Assembly: GCA_014380155.1 (NCBI GenBank)
Contig: JACMKJ010000510.1
Location: 1 to 22,806, forward strand
DNA length: 22,806 nt
From: Rhizobacter sp.
Lineage (GTDB): Bacteria > Pseudomonadota > Gammaproteobacteria > Burkholderiales > Burkholderiaceae_C
Direction of reading: 5' to 3'
Position numbers and translations under genes: made by a program. Shown in pieces: positions 1 through 6,911 of the stretch; positions within the stretch are counted from its first letter, which is position 1, and each line of letters opens with the position of its first letter. The notes below the pieces were generated by a model. It was not told where the DNA came from. It worked only from the letters and a program-made list of their open reading frames with translations, and did not search any database.

Positions 1-252
<252 letters not shown>

Positions 253-389
253 GCCCCGTCGCATCGTGCGTTAGTGCGCAGGATCAAGGGTTCGGCGATC
301 AACTGGCTACCTCAATCCGTTTATTTCTGACGAACGATATTTCAGGGCATGGCTATCGTGTGGGCACACGCTTCACATGGAGCCACCGC

Positions 390-665
390 ATGAATGCCTT
401 GTCGCAAGCCTTCGATCTGTCGTCTGCCCACACACGCGCGGCGGGTCGGCCTGTGCCGCTGATCGACGACCTCAAGACGCTGGGGCGGTTTCGCAGCAAG
501 ATGGCCGAGCAGGCATTGCCGGTCAACGTGGCGCGCATGATGTTTGACCGGCCTTATGCCTTCGACCGCATCGCGCTCGGCCACAGCAGCGCCGATGAGG
601 GCTTGCAGCGCCTGGCCTTGCAGCTCTTTGGGCAGTACGCCAAGAGCGAAGACACCGCGCACTGA
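390..665 (+). CDS. Small conserved-looking hypothetical protein, 91 aa
   Basis: I do not recognise this family. The ATG at 390 is chosen because GGAG (379-382) sits seven bases before it; an in-frame GTG at 360 would add ten residues but has no such site. Codon third positions are G/C-rich in the way of the neighbouring genes, which supports real coding. The product is soluble, with no signal peptide, membrane segment or cysteine motif. It contains a basic stretch (KTLGRFRSKMAEQ) and a C-terminal part that reads as helical (DEGLQRLALQLFGQYAK). It stands alone between dcd and the peptidase gene and is followed by a strong terminator, so it is probably its own transcription unit. Function unknown. 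Confidence 0.7.
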   Translation: MNALSQAFDLSSAHTRAAGRPVPLIDDLKTLGRFRSKMAEQALPVNVARMMFDRPYAFDRIALGHSSADEGLQRLALQLFGQYAKSEDTAH

Positions 666-692
666 GCCGGCTTCTCGATTGACCCCGCGAAG

Positions 693-721
693 GGCTGCCC
701 ACCGGCAGCCTTTTTGTTTTT
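693..721 (+). terminator. Intrinsic terminator after the 91-aa gene
   Basis: A perfect 7-bp stem, GGCTGCC (693-699) with GGCAGCC (704-710), has a four-base CACC loop and is followed at once by TTTTTGTTTTT (711-721). It begins 27 bases after the stop at 665. This is a textbook rho-independent terminator on the plus strand and separates the small gene from the metallopeptidase gene. Confidence 0.9.
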
Positions 722-765
722 CGCCTTCGTTACCATGCCTCTTCGGCCAACTCCGGGAGCGCAGC

Positions 766-1650
766 ATGAAGTGGGAAGGCAATCGCGAGAGCGACAACGT
801 GGAAGACGCGCGCAGCAGCGGTGGTGGCGGTGGCGGCGGTTTCCGTCTCGGGGGCGGGCGCGGCATCGGCCTGGGCACGGTCGCTGTGGCCCTGGTGGCG
901 GGCTGGGTCTTCGGCATCAACCCGCTGACCGTGCTGGGCTTGCTGAGTGGTGACGGTGGCATGGCGCCGCAGTCGCAGCAGGCACCCGCCCAGCGCCCAC
1001 CGGCCGACGACAAGCTGGCGCAGTTCGTCTCGGTGGTGCTGGCCGACACCGAAGACGTGTGGCGCGAGCAGTTCAAACAACTGGGCAGCACCTACCGCGA
1101 GCCCAAGCTGCGCCTCTTTCGTGGCAGCGAACCCACCGCTTGTGGGCGTGGCGAGGCGGCGATGGGGCCGTTTTATTGCCCCGGCGACCAGAAGGTCTAC
1201 ATCGACCTCACGTTCTACGAAACCATGCGCAACCGCATGGGTGCGCCGGGCGACTTTGCCCAGGCCTACGTGATCGCCCACGAGGTGGGCCACCACGTGC
1301 AAAACCTGCTGGGCATCAGCGGCAAGGTCGACAGCATGCGCGGCAAGGTCAGCGAAGCGCAGCAAAACGCTCTCAGCGTGCGGCTCGAGTTGCAGGCCGA
1401 TTGTTTTGCCGGCGTGTGGGCCCACCATGCGCAGAACGCGCGGCAGATTCTGGAGCAGGGCGATTTGGAAGAAGCGCTCAATGCGGCTTCGCAGATCGGT
1501 GACGACACGCTGCAGCGCAAGTCACGCGGCACGGTGCAGCCCGAGACCTTCACCCACGGCAGCAGTGCCCAGCGCGTCGCCTGGTTCAAGAAGGGCATTC
1601 AGACTGGCAGCGTGGCGCAGTGCAATACCTTCGAGGCGCGCCAGATCTAG
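766..1650 (+). CDS. Membrane-anchored neutral zinc metallopeptidase (YpfJ / PF04228 family), 294 aa
   Basis: The start at 766 has GGGAG at 754-758. The N terminus is short and charged, followed by a glycine run (about residues 19-25) and one hydrophobic segment (about 33-52), so the catalytic part is probably anchored and extracytoplasmic. The family is recognised from WREQFKQLGSTYREPKL, the CGRGEAAMGPFYCPGDQKVYID strand region, and the zinc motif HEVGHH (H172-E173-x-x-H176). The LELQADCFAGVW segment (E208, D212) follows and is conserved in the family. Length fits the usual 280-300 residues. Substrate is unknown for the family. The gene is monocistronic: a terminator lies before it, and its stop overlaps the stop of a minus-strand remnant. 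Confidence 0.93.
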   Translation: MKWEGNRESDNVEDARSSGGGGGGGFRLGGGRGIGLGTVAVALVAGWVFGINPLTVLGLLSGDGGMAPQSQQAPAQRPPADDKLAQFVSVVLADTEDVWREQFKQLGSTYREPKLRLFRGSEPTACGRGEAAMGPFYCPGDQKVYIDLTFYETMRNRMGAPGDFAQAYVIAHEVGHHVQNLLGISGKVDSMRGKVSEAQQNALSVRLELQADCFAGVWAHHAQNARQILEQGDLEEALNAASQIGDDTLQRKSRGTVQPETFTHGSSAQRVAWFKKGIQTGSVAQCNTFEARQI

Positions 1651-1862
1651 GCGGTGCCGAGCGTTTCGACCGACGAGAGTTTCTTGACGACCGCTTTGCG
1701 TGCGGCCATGCGCTGCACGCCGAGCGCGAGCACCACCGACAGGATGGCCGGCAGCCCCTCGGGCACGGCCGCCACGGCGAGCGACACGCCGAGCAGCAGC
1801 ACGGCGATCAGGTCAGAAGCGGTGCGGATGTCTGACAGGGTGCGGTCACGTGGCGTGCACAT
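1647..1862 (-). pseudogene. Truncated P-type cation-transporting ATPase fragment (M4 region only), 71 codons
   Basis: The frame encodes the fourth membrane segment of a Ca2+-type P-ATPase: SLAVAAVPEGLPAILSVVLA, including the ion-site PEGLP, then RKAVVKKLSSVETLGTA. It stops exactly where a full enzyme would continue into the phosphorylation loop DKTGTLT. Actuator, nucleotide-binding and all other transmembrane parts are absent on both sides. The stop TAG (1649-1647) and the peptidase stop TAG (1648-1650) share the palindrome CTAG. An in-frame ATG at 1862 overlaps the TAA of the upstream gene (TAATG), so the fragment could still be translated by coupling. It cannot be a working pump. I call it a deletion remnant; an expressed 71-residue peptide is possible but unproven. 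Confidence 0.85.
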
Positions 1863-2146
1863 TACCGCGTGCGTGCCCCGTTGGACAGCGACTCCAGCCA
1901 GTCGCAGCGCAGCCGGCCTTGCAGGTGCAGTGACCTGCGCAGCGCCACATAGACCGAAGGTGCGAGGAAGAGCAGCGCGCAGGCCACGGCCACCCCGGGC
2001 CACCACAGCAGCAGGGCGGCGGGTTCGCCCATCCAGCCGACCAGCCAGAGGGTCAGGACGCTGTCCCAGGTGTGGTATTCGATCGGGCATTCGCGCTTGT
2101 GAGACACGTGCCAAAGCTTGACGGCATGGAGTTGCTGCAGCGTCAT
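1862..2146 (-). CDS. Small two-helix membrane protein, 94 aa, unknown function
   Basis: The ATG at 2146 is preceded by GGAGTG. The N-terminal part is hydrophilic and histidine-bearing (LWHVSHKRECPIEYHTWD). It is followed by two hydrophobic segments, about residues 30-49 and 50-68, and a basic tail (VALRRSLHLQGRLRCDW). It resembles small conserved hypothetical membrane proteins of Burkholderiales, from memory only. No catalytic motif is apparent. Its TAA overlaps the possible ATG of the ATPase fragment, so both would be on one transcript. The last residues after CDWLES may have been changed by the deletion that created the fragment. Confidence 0.7.
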   Translation of the reverse strand: MTLQQLHAVKLWHVSHKRECPIEYHTWDSVLTLWLVGWMGEPAALLLWWPGVAVACALLFLAPSVYVALRRSLHLQGRLRCDWLESLSNGARTR

Positions 2147-2218
2147 GGCGCACTCCGCTTGAGTGAGACACGCCTTGAGCCTAGAGCGGAATTCGGTGGC
2201 TGAACACCCCCAGTTGCG

Positions 2219-2863
2219 TCAGCCCAGCGTGGCCAGTTGTCGTGCCAGCGACTTGTCGTTGAAGAGCCACTGCCCCGGCAGCAGCCGCAGGCCCTTGTCG
2301 CTGGGCCACGCCAGCGCCGGCACACCGTGCACGCCGATCGACTGCATCACACGCTTGGCCCGCTCCATGCGCTTTTCGGTGGCGCGCGCGAGCTGGGGGT
2401 CGTCCAGGCGGGCCGCCCAGGCTTCGGGTGTTTCGCCCAGCGAGGCGGCCAGCGCCTGGATGATCACCTCGCGGTCGCAGATGTCGCGCCCGGCGACAAA
2501 ACGCTCGCGCTGCAGGGCGTGCAGGGCATCGAGCTCACGCAACACGTTCCATTGCGACACCGCCGTGAGTGCTTGTGTGGCCGGCCCACTGTCGAACGGC
2601 ATCTCGGGGTTGCCCAGCACCTTGCGGCGGTAGACGTCGCTGAAGCGCTGCCCGCTCATGGCGGCGATGCGGGTGTCGGTCTCTTCGATGTGGCGAGCCA
2701 TCTCGGCGTCGATGCGCCGCGTGGGGTCACCGCCGAACAGGCCGCTGGGCACCGGCTCGACGATGCAGCCGCCCAGGTCGGCCAGCCCGTGGATGGCCGG
2801 CATGGCGCCGTAGCACCAGCCGCACAGGGGGTCGTAGAGGTAGATCAGGTGGTCTATCGCCAT
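2219..2863 (-). CDS. DsbA-family (FrnE-like) thioredoxin-fold oxidoreductase, cytoplasmic, 214 aa
   Basis: The N terminus starts a thioredoxin fold at once (IDHLIYLYDPLCGWCYG) with the redox pair C14-G-W-C17 and no signal peptide, so the protein is cytoplasmic and not a periplasmic DsbA. A helical insertion follows, and the cis-proline loop is seen in SIGVHGVPALAW. This layout fits the FrnE / 2-hydroxychromene-2-carboxylate isomerase-like branch of the DsbA family, which includes disulfide oxidoreductases and glutathione-dependent isomerases. The start ATG lies four bases after the stop of the upstream reductase gene with no clear ribosome site, so translation is probably coupled. Likely role is thiol redox or detoxification; the substrate cannot be told. 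Confidence 0.88.
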   Translation of the reverse strand: MAIDHLIYLYDPLCGWCYGAMPAIHGLADLGGCIVEPVPSGLFGGDPTRRIDAEMARHIEETDTRIAAMSGQRFSDVYRRKVLGNPEMPFDSGPATQALTAVSQWNVLRELDALHALQRERFVAGRDICDREVIIQALAASLGETPEAWAARLDDPQLARATEKRMERAKRVMQSIGVHGVPALAWPSDKGLRLLPGQWLFNDKSLARQLATLG

Positions 2864-2867
2864 CCAG

Positions 2868-3509
2868 TCAGTATGCGACAGTGAAACGCTTCTTCAAGTG
2901 CCGCGGCGTTTCGATCTCGTTGACGATGGCCACTGCCAAGTCGGCCACCGAGATGCCGGCGGGTTGGCCGCCGTCCATCAGCACCTCGTCGCCGCCCACG
3001 CGAAACTGGCCGGTGCGTGCACCCGGCGCCAGCATCACGGCGGGCGAGACGAAGCTCCAGTCCAGCGTGCTCTCCTGGCGGATCAGGTTCAGCGCCTCGC
3101 GGGCGGCCAACGCGCCTTGCTTCCATTCGGCGGGGAACTCGGGTGTGTCCACCAGCTGCAAGCCCGGCGCCACGAACAGGCTGCCGGCACCGCCCACCAT
3201 CAGCAGTCGCTTGACGCCGCTGCGCTTAACGCCTTCGGTGATGGCGCGGCTGCCTTGCAGGAACACGTCGTGAAGTTGCGGCTCGGCCCAGCCCGGGTTG
3301 TAGGCGCTGACCACGGCGTCATGGCCTTCCACGGCGTGGGCCACCTGGCCAGCGTCGAGCACGTCGGCCGTCACCACCTTCAGCCCGGTGCGGGAGGCGT
3401 ATTTGGCCGGGTTGCGGGCCAGGGCGGTGACCTGGTGGCCGCGTTGAAGCAGTTCTTCCAGCAAGGCCGAGCCCACGAAGCCGGTGCCGCCGATGAGTGC
3501 GATGTTCAT
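2868..3509 (-). CDS. NAD(P)-dependent oxidoreductase, NAD(P)H-binding (atypical SDR) family, 213 aa
   Basis: The protein opens with a Rossmann nucleotide motif, IALIGGTGFVGSALLEELLQ (GxxGxxG at about residues 7-13). The family features ALARNPAK, a VTADVLD strand and the acidic/valine core DAVVSAYNPGW follow, then LLMVGGAGSLFV. The usual length for PF13460 members is 200-220 residues. A catalytic YxxxK is not evident, as is common in this branch. The ATG at 3509 is chosen over an upstream in-frame TTG because GGAAA lies seven bases before it. The gene leads a two-gene unit with the DsbA-like protein and is divergent from a LysR gene, which very probably controls it. The substrate is unknown; quinone or carbonyl stress is a reasonable guess only. 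Confidence 0.9.
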   Translation of the reverse strand: MNIALIGGTGFVGSALLEELLQRGHQVTALARNPAKYASRTGLKVVTADVLDAGQVAHAVEGHDAVVSAYNPGWAEPQLHDVFLQGSRAITEGVKRSGVKRLLMVGGAGSLFVAPGLQLVDTPEFPAEWKQGALAAREALNLIRQESTLDWSFVSPAVMLAPGARTGQFRVGGDEVLMDGGQPAGISVADLAVAIVNEIETPRHLKKRFTVAY

Positions 3510-3609
3510 GTTCGTTTCCAATCAAGTTGTTGATGGTGTGACGATAGGTGCTTCACAATTCGAGCGGAAGTCTGTCAAATCGAAGAAGTTTGTTTAGCAG
3601 GGCTTCACA
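3510..3609. promoter_or_regulatory. Divergent promoter region between reductase and LysR genes, with repeated operator-like sites
   Basis: This 100-bp gap must hold both promoters. The ten-base word GCTTCACAAT occurs twice in direct orientation, at 3550-3559 and 3602-3611, the second overlapping the LysR start codon. The first copy also forms an interrupted inverted repeat CTTC-N12-GAAG (3551-3570). LysR proteins usually bind such imperfect dyads and autoregulate from the overlapping site. No strong -35/-10 pair is clear by eye. Confidence 0.55.
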
Positions 3610-4512
3610 ATGGACGATCTTCGGCGCATGGCCGTGTTTGCCGCGGTGGTGCAGTACGGCTCCATGAGTGCCGCGGCACGATCGCTGGCCATGAGCACCT
3701 CGGCCGTCAGCCAGCAGGTTCGGCTGCTGGAGCAGGGCAGCGGCGTGACGCTGTTGCACCGCTCCACCCGCAAGCTGTCGCTCACCGATGCCGGCGCGCG
3801 TTTTGCCGAACACTGCGCCGTGATGGTGGCAGCGGCCCGGCAAGCCAAGCAGCAACTGGTGCTGGCACACGATGCGCCCACGGGTGAGCTGCGCATGTCG
3901 GCACCGGTCGGTTTTGCGCGGCATGTGGCGCCGGCGCTGGCGCCGCTGCTCGCCGCACACCCGGCGCTCAGCCTGCGGCTGCTGGTCGACGACGCCTTGA
4001 TCGACCTCATCGACGCCCGCATCGACCTCGCCCTGCGGGCAGGCAGGCTGCCTGATTCGAGCTGGGTGGCGCGGCGGCTGTGCGCCTTCGATTGGGTGCT
4101 GTGCGCCTCGCCCGACTACCTGCGCCGCCATGGCGTGCCCAATACGCCCTCCGAGCTGCTGCCACACCAGTGGCTGGTCGGCTCGCGCGAGGGCTCGGCG
4201 CTGCAGTTCGTGCTGCTGGGCCCCGCCGGCGAGCGCGAGACGGTGCGTGTGGACGCGCGCATCGCCAGCAACAACCAGCTCACCCTGGAGCAGATGTGCA
4301 CCGCCGGCCTCGGCCTCGCGCTGATGACCCACCCCGACGTGCACGAGGCGCTGCAGGCCGGCCGCCTGCAGCGTGTGTTGCCCGGCTGGGCGATGGAGCC
4401 CGGGCCGGTGTGGGCCGTCACGCCCCAGCGCGACAACCAGCCCGCCAAGGTGCGGCACGCGATTGCGGCGCTGCAGGCTTACTTTGAAGCCGCGCCCGGG
4501 ACTGTGGGTTGA
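3610..4512 (+). CDS. LysR-family transcriptional regulator, 300 aa
   Basis: The N terminus is a typical LysR winged helix-turn-helix: DDLRRMAVFAAVVQYGSMSA, then AARSLAMSTSAVSQQVRLLE and GVTLLHRSTRKLSLTDAG (residues 2-60). A periplasmic-binding-protein-like effector domain fills residues 90-295, with the signature GELRMSAPVGFARHVAPALA and AGRLPDSSWVARRL. Length is standard. It is divergent from the NAD(P)-binding reductase / DsbA-like pair, the classic arrangement for a LysR activator and its target operon. The effector ligand cannot be inferred. It ends ten bases from the stop of the convergent dehydrogenase gene, with no hairpin between them. Confidence 0.95.
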   Translation: MDDLRRMAVFAAVVQYGSMSAAARSLAMSTSAVSQQVRLLEQGSGVTLLHRSTRKLSLTDAGARFAEHCAVMVAAARQAKQQLVLAHDAPTGELRMSAPVGFARHVAPALAPLLAAHPALSLRLLVDDALIDLIDARIDLALRAGRLPDSSWVARRLCAFDWVLCASPDYLRRHGVPNTPSELLPHQWLVGSREGSALQFVLLGPAGERETVRVDARIASNNQLTLEQMCTAGLGLALMTHPDVHEALQAGRLQRVLPGWAMEPGPVWAVTPQRDNQPAKVRHAIAALQAYFEAAPGTVG

Positions 4513-4522
4513 GTGGCCCGCG

Positions 4523-5674
4523 TCAGCGCTGCAAGGAGCCTGGCAGCAGGATGCCCGTATCCACCTTGCGGATGTCGGTGTGCCCGCAAAAAGCCATGGT
4601 CACATCGAGCTCCTTGGCGATGATCTCCAGGCACTGCGTGACTCCGGCTTCACCCATCGCACCCAGGCCATAGAGAAACGCGCGGCCGATCATGGTGCCC
4701 TTGGCGCCCAGGGCCACGGCCTTCAGCACGTCTTGGCCCGAGCGGATGCCGCCGTCCATCCAGACCTCGATGCGCGAGCCCACTTCAGAGGCGATGTAGG
4801 GCAAGGCCGCAATCGACGAGGGTGCGCCGTCGAGTTGGCGCCCGCCGTGGTTGGAGACGATCAGCGCGTCGGCGCCGCTGTCGGCAGCGAGGCGGGCGTC
4901 TTCCACGTCCATGATGCCTTTGAGGATCAGCTTGCCGCCCCAGCGCTTCTTGATCCACTCGACGTCGTTCCAGTTGAGTTGCGGGTCGAACTGCTCGCGC
5001 GTCCAGGCGCCGAGCGAGCTCATGTCGCTCACGCCCTTGGCGTGGCCGATCAGGTTGCCGAAGCCGTGGCGCTTTGTACCCGCCATGCCGAGACACCAGC
5101 GCGGCTTCATCATCAGGTTGAGGATGTTGGCGAGTGTGGGTTTGGGCGGCGCGGTGAGGCCGTTCTTGATGTCTTTGTGGCGCTGGCCCAGCACCTGCAA
5201 GTCGAGCGTGAGGACCAGCGCGGAGACGCCGGCGGCCTTGGCGCGGTCCATCAGGCGCTCCATGAAGTCGCGGTCGCGCATCCAGTAGAGCTGGAACCAG
5301 AACGGCGCCTTGGTATGCGCCGCGATGTCTTCGATCGAGCAGATGCTCATGGTCGAGAGCGTGAACGGCACGCCGAACTTTTCAGCCGCGCGCGCCGCAA
5401 GAATCTCGCCATCGGCGTGCTGCATGCCGGTGAGCCCGGTGGGCGCGATGGCCACCGGCATCGCCACGCTCTGGCCCGCCATGGTGGTGCGCAGCGAGCG
5501 GTTGCTCATGTCGACTGCCACGCGTTGGCGCAGCAGGATGCGCTTGAAGTCGCTCTCGTTGGCGCGGTAAGTGCCTTCGGTCCAGGAGCCCGAGTCGGCG
5601 TAGTCGTAGAACATGCGTGGCACGCGCTTTTGCGCGAGCACACGCAGGTCTTCGATGCAGGTCACCACAGGCAT
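4523..5674 (-). CDS. lldD: FMN-dependent alpha-hydroxy-acid dehydrogenase (L-lactate dehydrogenase-like), 383 aa
   Basis: This is a full TIM-barrel member of the FMN alpha-hydroxy-acid dehydrogenase family. Visible features are RMFYDYADSG near residue 20, PVAIAPTGLTGMQHADGE (73-90), FTLSTMSICSIEDIA, the FMN lysine in LILKGI (K252), the catalytic segment SNHGGRQLDGAPS (274-286, His276 and Arg279) and the phosphate site DGGIRSGQDVLKA (307-319). It oxidises a 2-hydroxy acid, usually L-lactate, to the 2-oxo acid and passes electrons to quinone or another acceptor. There is no signal peptide. Its ATG overlaps the TGA of the cupredoxin-like gene (TGATG), so the two are translationally coupled, which is not the usual lldP/lldR context. 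The substrate may not be lactate; glycolate or mandelate-type acids are alternatives. Confidence 0.9.
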   Translation of the reverse strand: MPVVTCIEDLRVLAQKRVPRMFYDYADSGSWTEGTYRANESDFKRILLRQRVAVDMSNRSLRTTMAGQSVAMPVAIAPTGLTGMQHADGEILAARAAEKFGVPFTLSTMSICSIEDIAAHTKAPFWFQLYWMRDRDFMERLMDRAKAAGVSALVLTLDLQVLGQRHKDIKNGLTAPPKPTLANILNLMMKPRWCLGMAGTKRHGFGNLIGHAKGVSDMSSLGAWTREQFDPQLNWNDVEWIKKRWGGKLILKGIMDVEDARLAADSGADALIVSNHGGRQLDGAPSSIAALPYIASEVGSRIEVWMDGGIRSGQDVLKAVALGAKGTMIGRAFLYGLGAMGEAGVTQCLEIIAKELDVTMAFCGHTDIRKVDTGILLPGSLQR

Positions 5675-6369
5675 CAGCGGCGGCGCCTCGGCACGAAGTT
5701 GAGTTGGGTGTTGGCCGACACCGGCGTGGCGCTCACCTGCACCGGCACGGCGGGCTGGTCTTGCAGTTGGTCAGGGTGCCACAGCGTGAGCTGGGCGGCA
5801 CCGTCAGGCACACCTTCGATGGTGGCCACACCCTTGGCGTCGGTCTTGCCGAACCAGGGGGTGTCGGCCACATAGACCTGGCCACGCATCGAGCCGTGGA
5901 TGTGGCAGCTCAGGCCGATGGGGCCGGCCTGGTCCATCTTGATGTCGGCGGTCGAGGTGCCCGAGGGTTTCTTGGCCGGGCCGCTGGGGTAGGGGTCGGT
6001 GCCCCCACGCGCCGAGGCGATGGGGTCGGCATCGAGCCGCAACTCGAAGGTCTTGGCCGGTGCAATGCTGCCGAGCGGGCCGCTGGCGGTGGCGCGCACG
6101 TGGTGGTCGTAGCCGTCTTTGTTGATGAAGCGCAGCGTGCTGCCCACCGGCACCACTGTCAAGAAGGGAATGAAGCGCAATCCTTCTTGTGTGATCACCA
6201 CCGGCTTGGCGGCTGGCGAGGGCACGGCCTTGACGGTTTGTTGAACCAGTACCACCACATCGGGGGCGGGTTTGCCGTCTTTGTCGGTGATGGTGAGTTG
6301 CACGGTACCGGCGCGGGCCAAACCGGCCACCAGGGCGAGCGCAAGCAAGGCAAGGGCGTTTTTGTTCAT
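5674..6369 (-). CDS. Exported cupredoxin-like protein ('methylamine utilization protein' type), 231 aa
   Basis: The start at 6369 gives a clean signal peptide (MNKNALALLALALVAGLARA, cleavage after about residue 20); an upstream in-frame extension would come only from the palindromic repeat. A Greek-key beta domain follows with FIPFLTVVPVGSTLRFINKD, DHHVRATASG (candidate ligands His89/His90) and GLSCHIHGSMRGQVYV. There Cys155, His156 or His158 and Met161 resemble a type-1 copper loop. The last part (KTDAKGVATIEGVPDGAAQL) looks like a carboxypeptidase-regulatory beta-sandwich. Such proteins are often labelled methylamine utilization protein, but no methylamine dehydrogenase genes are present. 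Likely periplasmic electron carrier or copper protein. It is preceded by a 94-bp gap holding a repeat and overlaps the downstream dehydrogenase by one base. Confidence 0.87.
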   Translation of the reverse strand: MNKNALALLALALVAGLARAGTVQLTITDKDGKPAPDVVVLVQQTVKAVPSPAAKPVVITQEGLRFIPFLTVVPVGSTLRFINKDGYDHHVRATASGPLGSIAPAKTFELRLDADPIASARGGTDPYPSGPAKKPSGTSTADIKMDQAGPIGLSCHIHGSMRGQVYVADTPWFGKTDAKGVATIEGVPDGAAQLTLWHPDQLQDQPAVPVQVSATPVSANTQLNFVPRRRR

Positions 6370-6404
6370 GGTGTGCAAAGAGTAGGGGTGAAGGGTAGAG
6401 GCTT

Positions 6405-6433
6405 CGTCAGTCCCGCGAAAGCGGGAATTCACG
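6405..6433. repeat. Single copy of the 'PAKAGIH' palindromic intergenic repeat
   Basis: The core TCCCGC-GAAA-GCGGGA (6411-6426) is a perfect 6-bp stem with a GAAA loop, flanked by CGTCAG and ATTCACG. It differs at two positions from the proteobacterial repeat as I remember it (CGTCAT before the stem, ATCCACG after). When read through, it gives the tell-tale peptide SPAKAGIHG on the plus strand. It sits between the hemoglobin stop and the cupredoxin start, and its RNA hairpin could stabilise or attenuate the operon transcript. Confidence 0.85.
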
Positions 6434-6463
6434 GTGTGTCGCGATGCCGCTCTGCCATGGCGG

Positions 6464-6898
6464 TCAAGGCGTGTTGATGATGTCGCGGTGCATCGGCGCG
6501 AGCTTGGCCAGCAGCTTGTTTTGTGTGCTGAAGCCGATGCCCTGCGCGTCCATGCTTTGTTGCAGCACCTCGACCAGGGCGTTGAAGTTGCTCTTGGTGA
6601 TGTCCATGCCGGCGTGGGCCTTTTTCATGTCGGGACCCTTGAGCCTGCAGGGCCCACCCGAGACTTCGCAGAACTGCGCCACCAGCTGGGCCTTGACGTG
6701 CTTGTGGTCGACGTCCTTGAAGAAGGGGTTCATGCGCGAGTCGGCAAGCAGGCGCGTCATGAAGTCGTCCATCAGCGTGGTCAGGCCGGGCTGCGCTCCG
6801 AGTTGCTGGTAGAGGCTGTCGTCGGTGGTTTGGGCGTGGGAGGTGGCGCCGGCCAGGAGTGAGGCGCAAACGATGAGGTTTCGAAAGATGTTGCTCAT
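6464..6898 (-). CDS. Secreted group-1 truncated hemoglobin, 144 aa
   Basis: The ATG at 6898 has a GGAG site and opens a signal peptide (hydrophobic core LIVCASLLAGA, cleavage after SHA near residue 22). The mature part is a truncated globin: SLYQQLGAQPGLTTLMDDF, LADSRMNPFFKDVD, and the proximal histidine in MKKAHAGMDI (His95). The position normally held by the B10 tyrosine (FY in group-1 proteins) reads F46-M47, so the usual distal hydrogen-bond donor is missing. QFCEVSGGPC carries Cys77 and Cys84, which could form a disulfide in the periplasm. Truncated globins are usually cytoplasmic, so export is notable. The gene follows the DUF3034 gene by 13 bases. Role is probably NO, O2 or redox handling; not provable here. 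Confidence 0.9.
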   Translation of the reverse strand: MSNIFRNLIVCASLLAGATSHAQTTDDSLYQQLGAQPGLTTLMDDFMTRLLADSRMNPFFKDVDHKHVKAQLVAQFCEVSGGPCRLKGPDMKKAHAGMDITKSNFNALVEVLQQSMDAQGIGFSTQNKLLAKLAPMHRDIINTP

Positions 6899-6911
6899 GG
6901 AAGGCTCCGAT

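Noticed and set aside
1862..2171. N-terminal extension of the ATPase fragment upstream to 2171
   Set aside because: Residues before the ATG at 1862 are an out-of-frame shadow of the small membrane protein gene and show no ATPase similarity.
5674..6369. Methylamine metabolism locus
   Set aside because: Only the loosely named cupredoxin-like protein suggests it; no methylamine dehydrogenase subunit or maturation gene is present.
5617..6477. Long plus-strand open frame of 286 codons across the cupredoxin gene
   Set aside because: It is antisense to a gene with a signal peptide and copper-site motifs. The translation is a low-complexity Gly/His/Val pattern typical of the opposite strand of GC-rich genes, and its end reads through the palindromic repeat.
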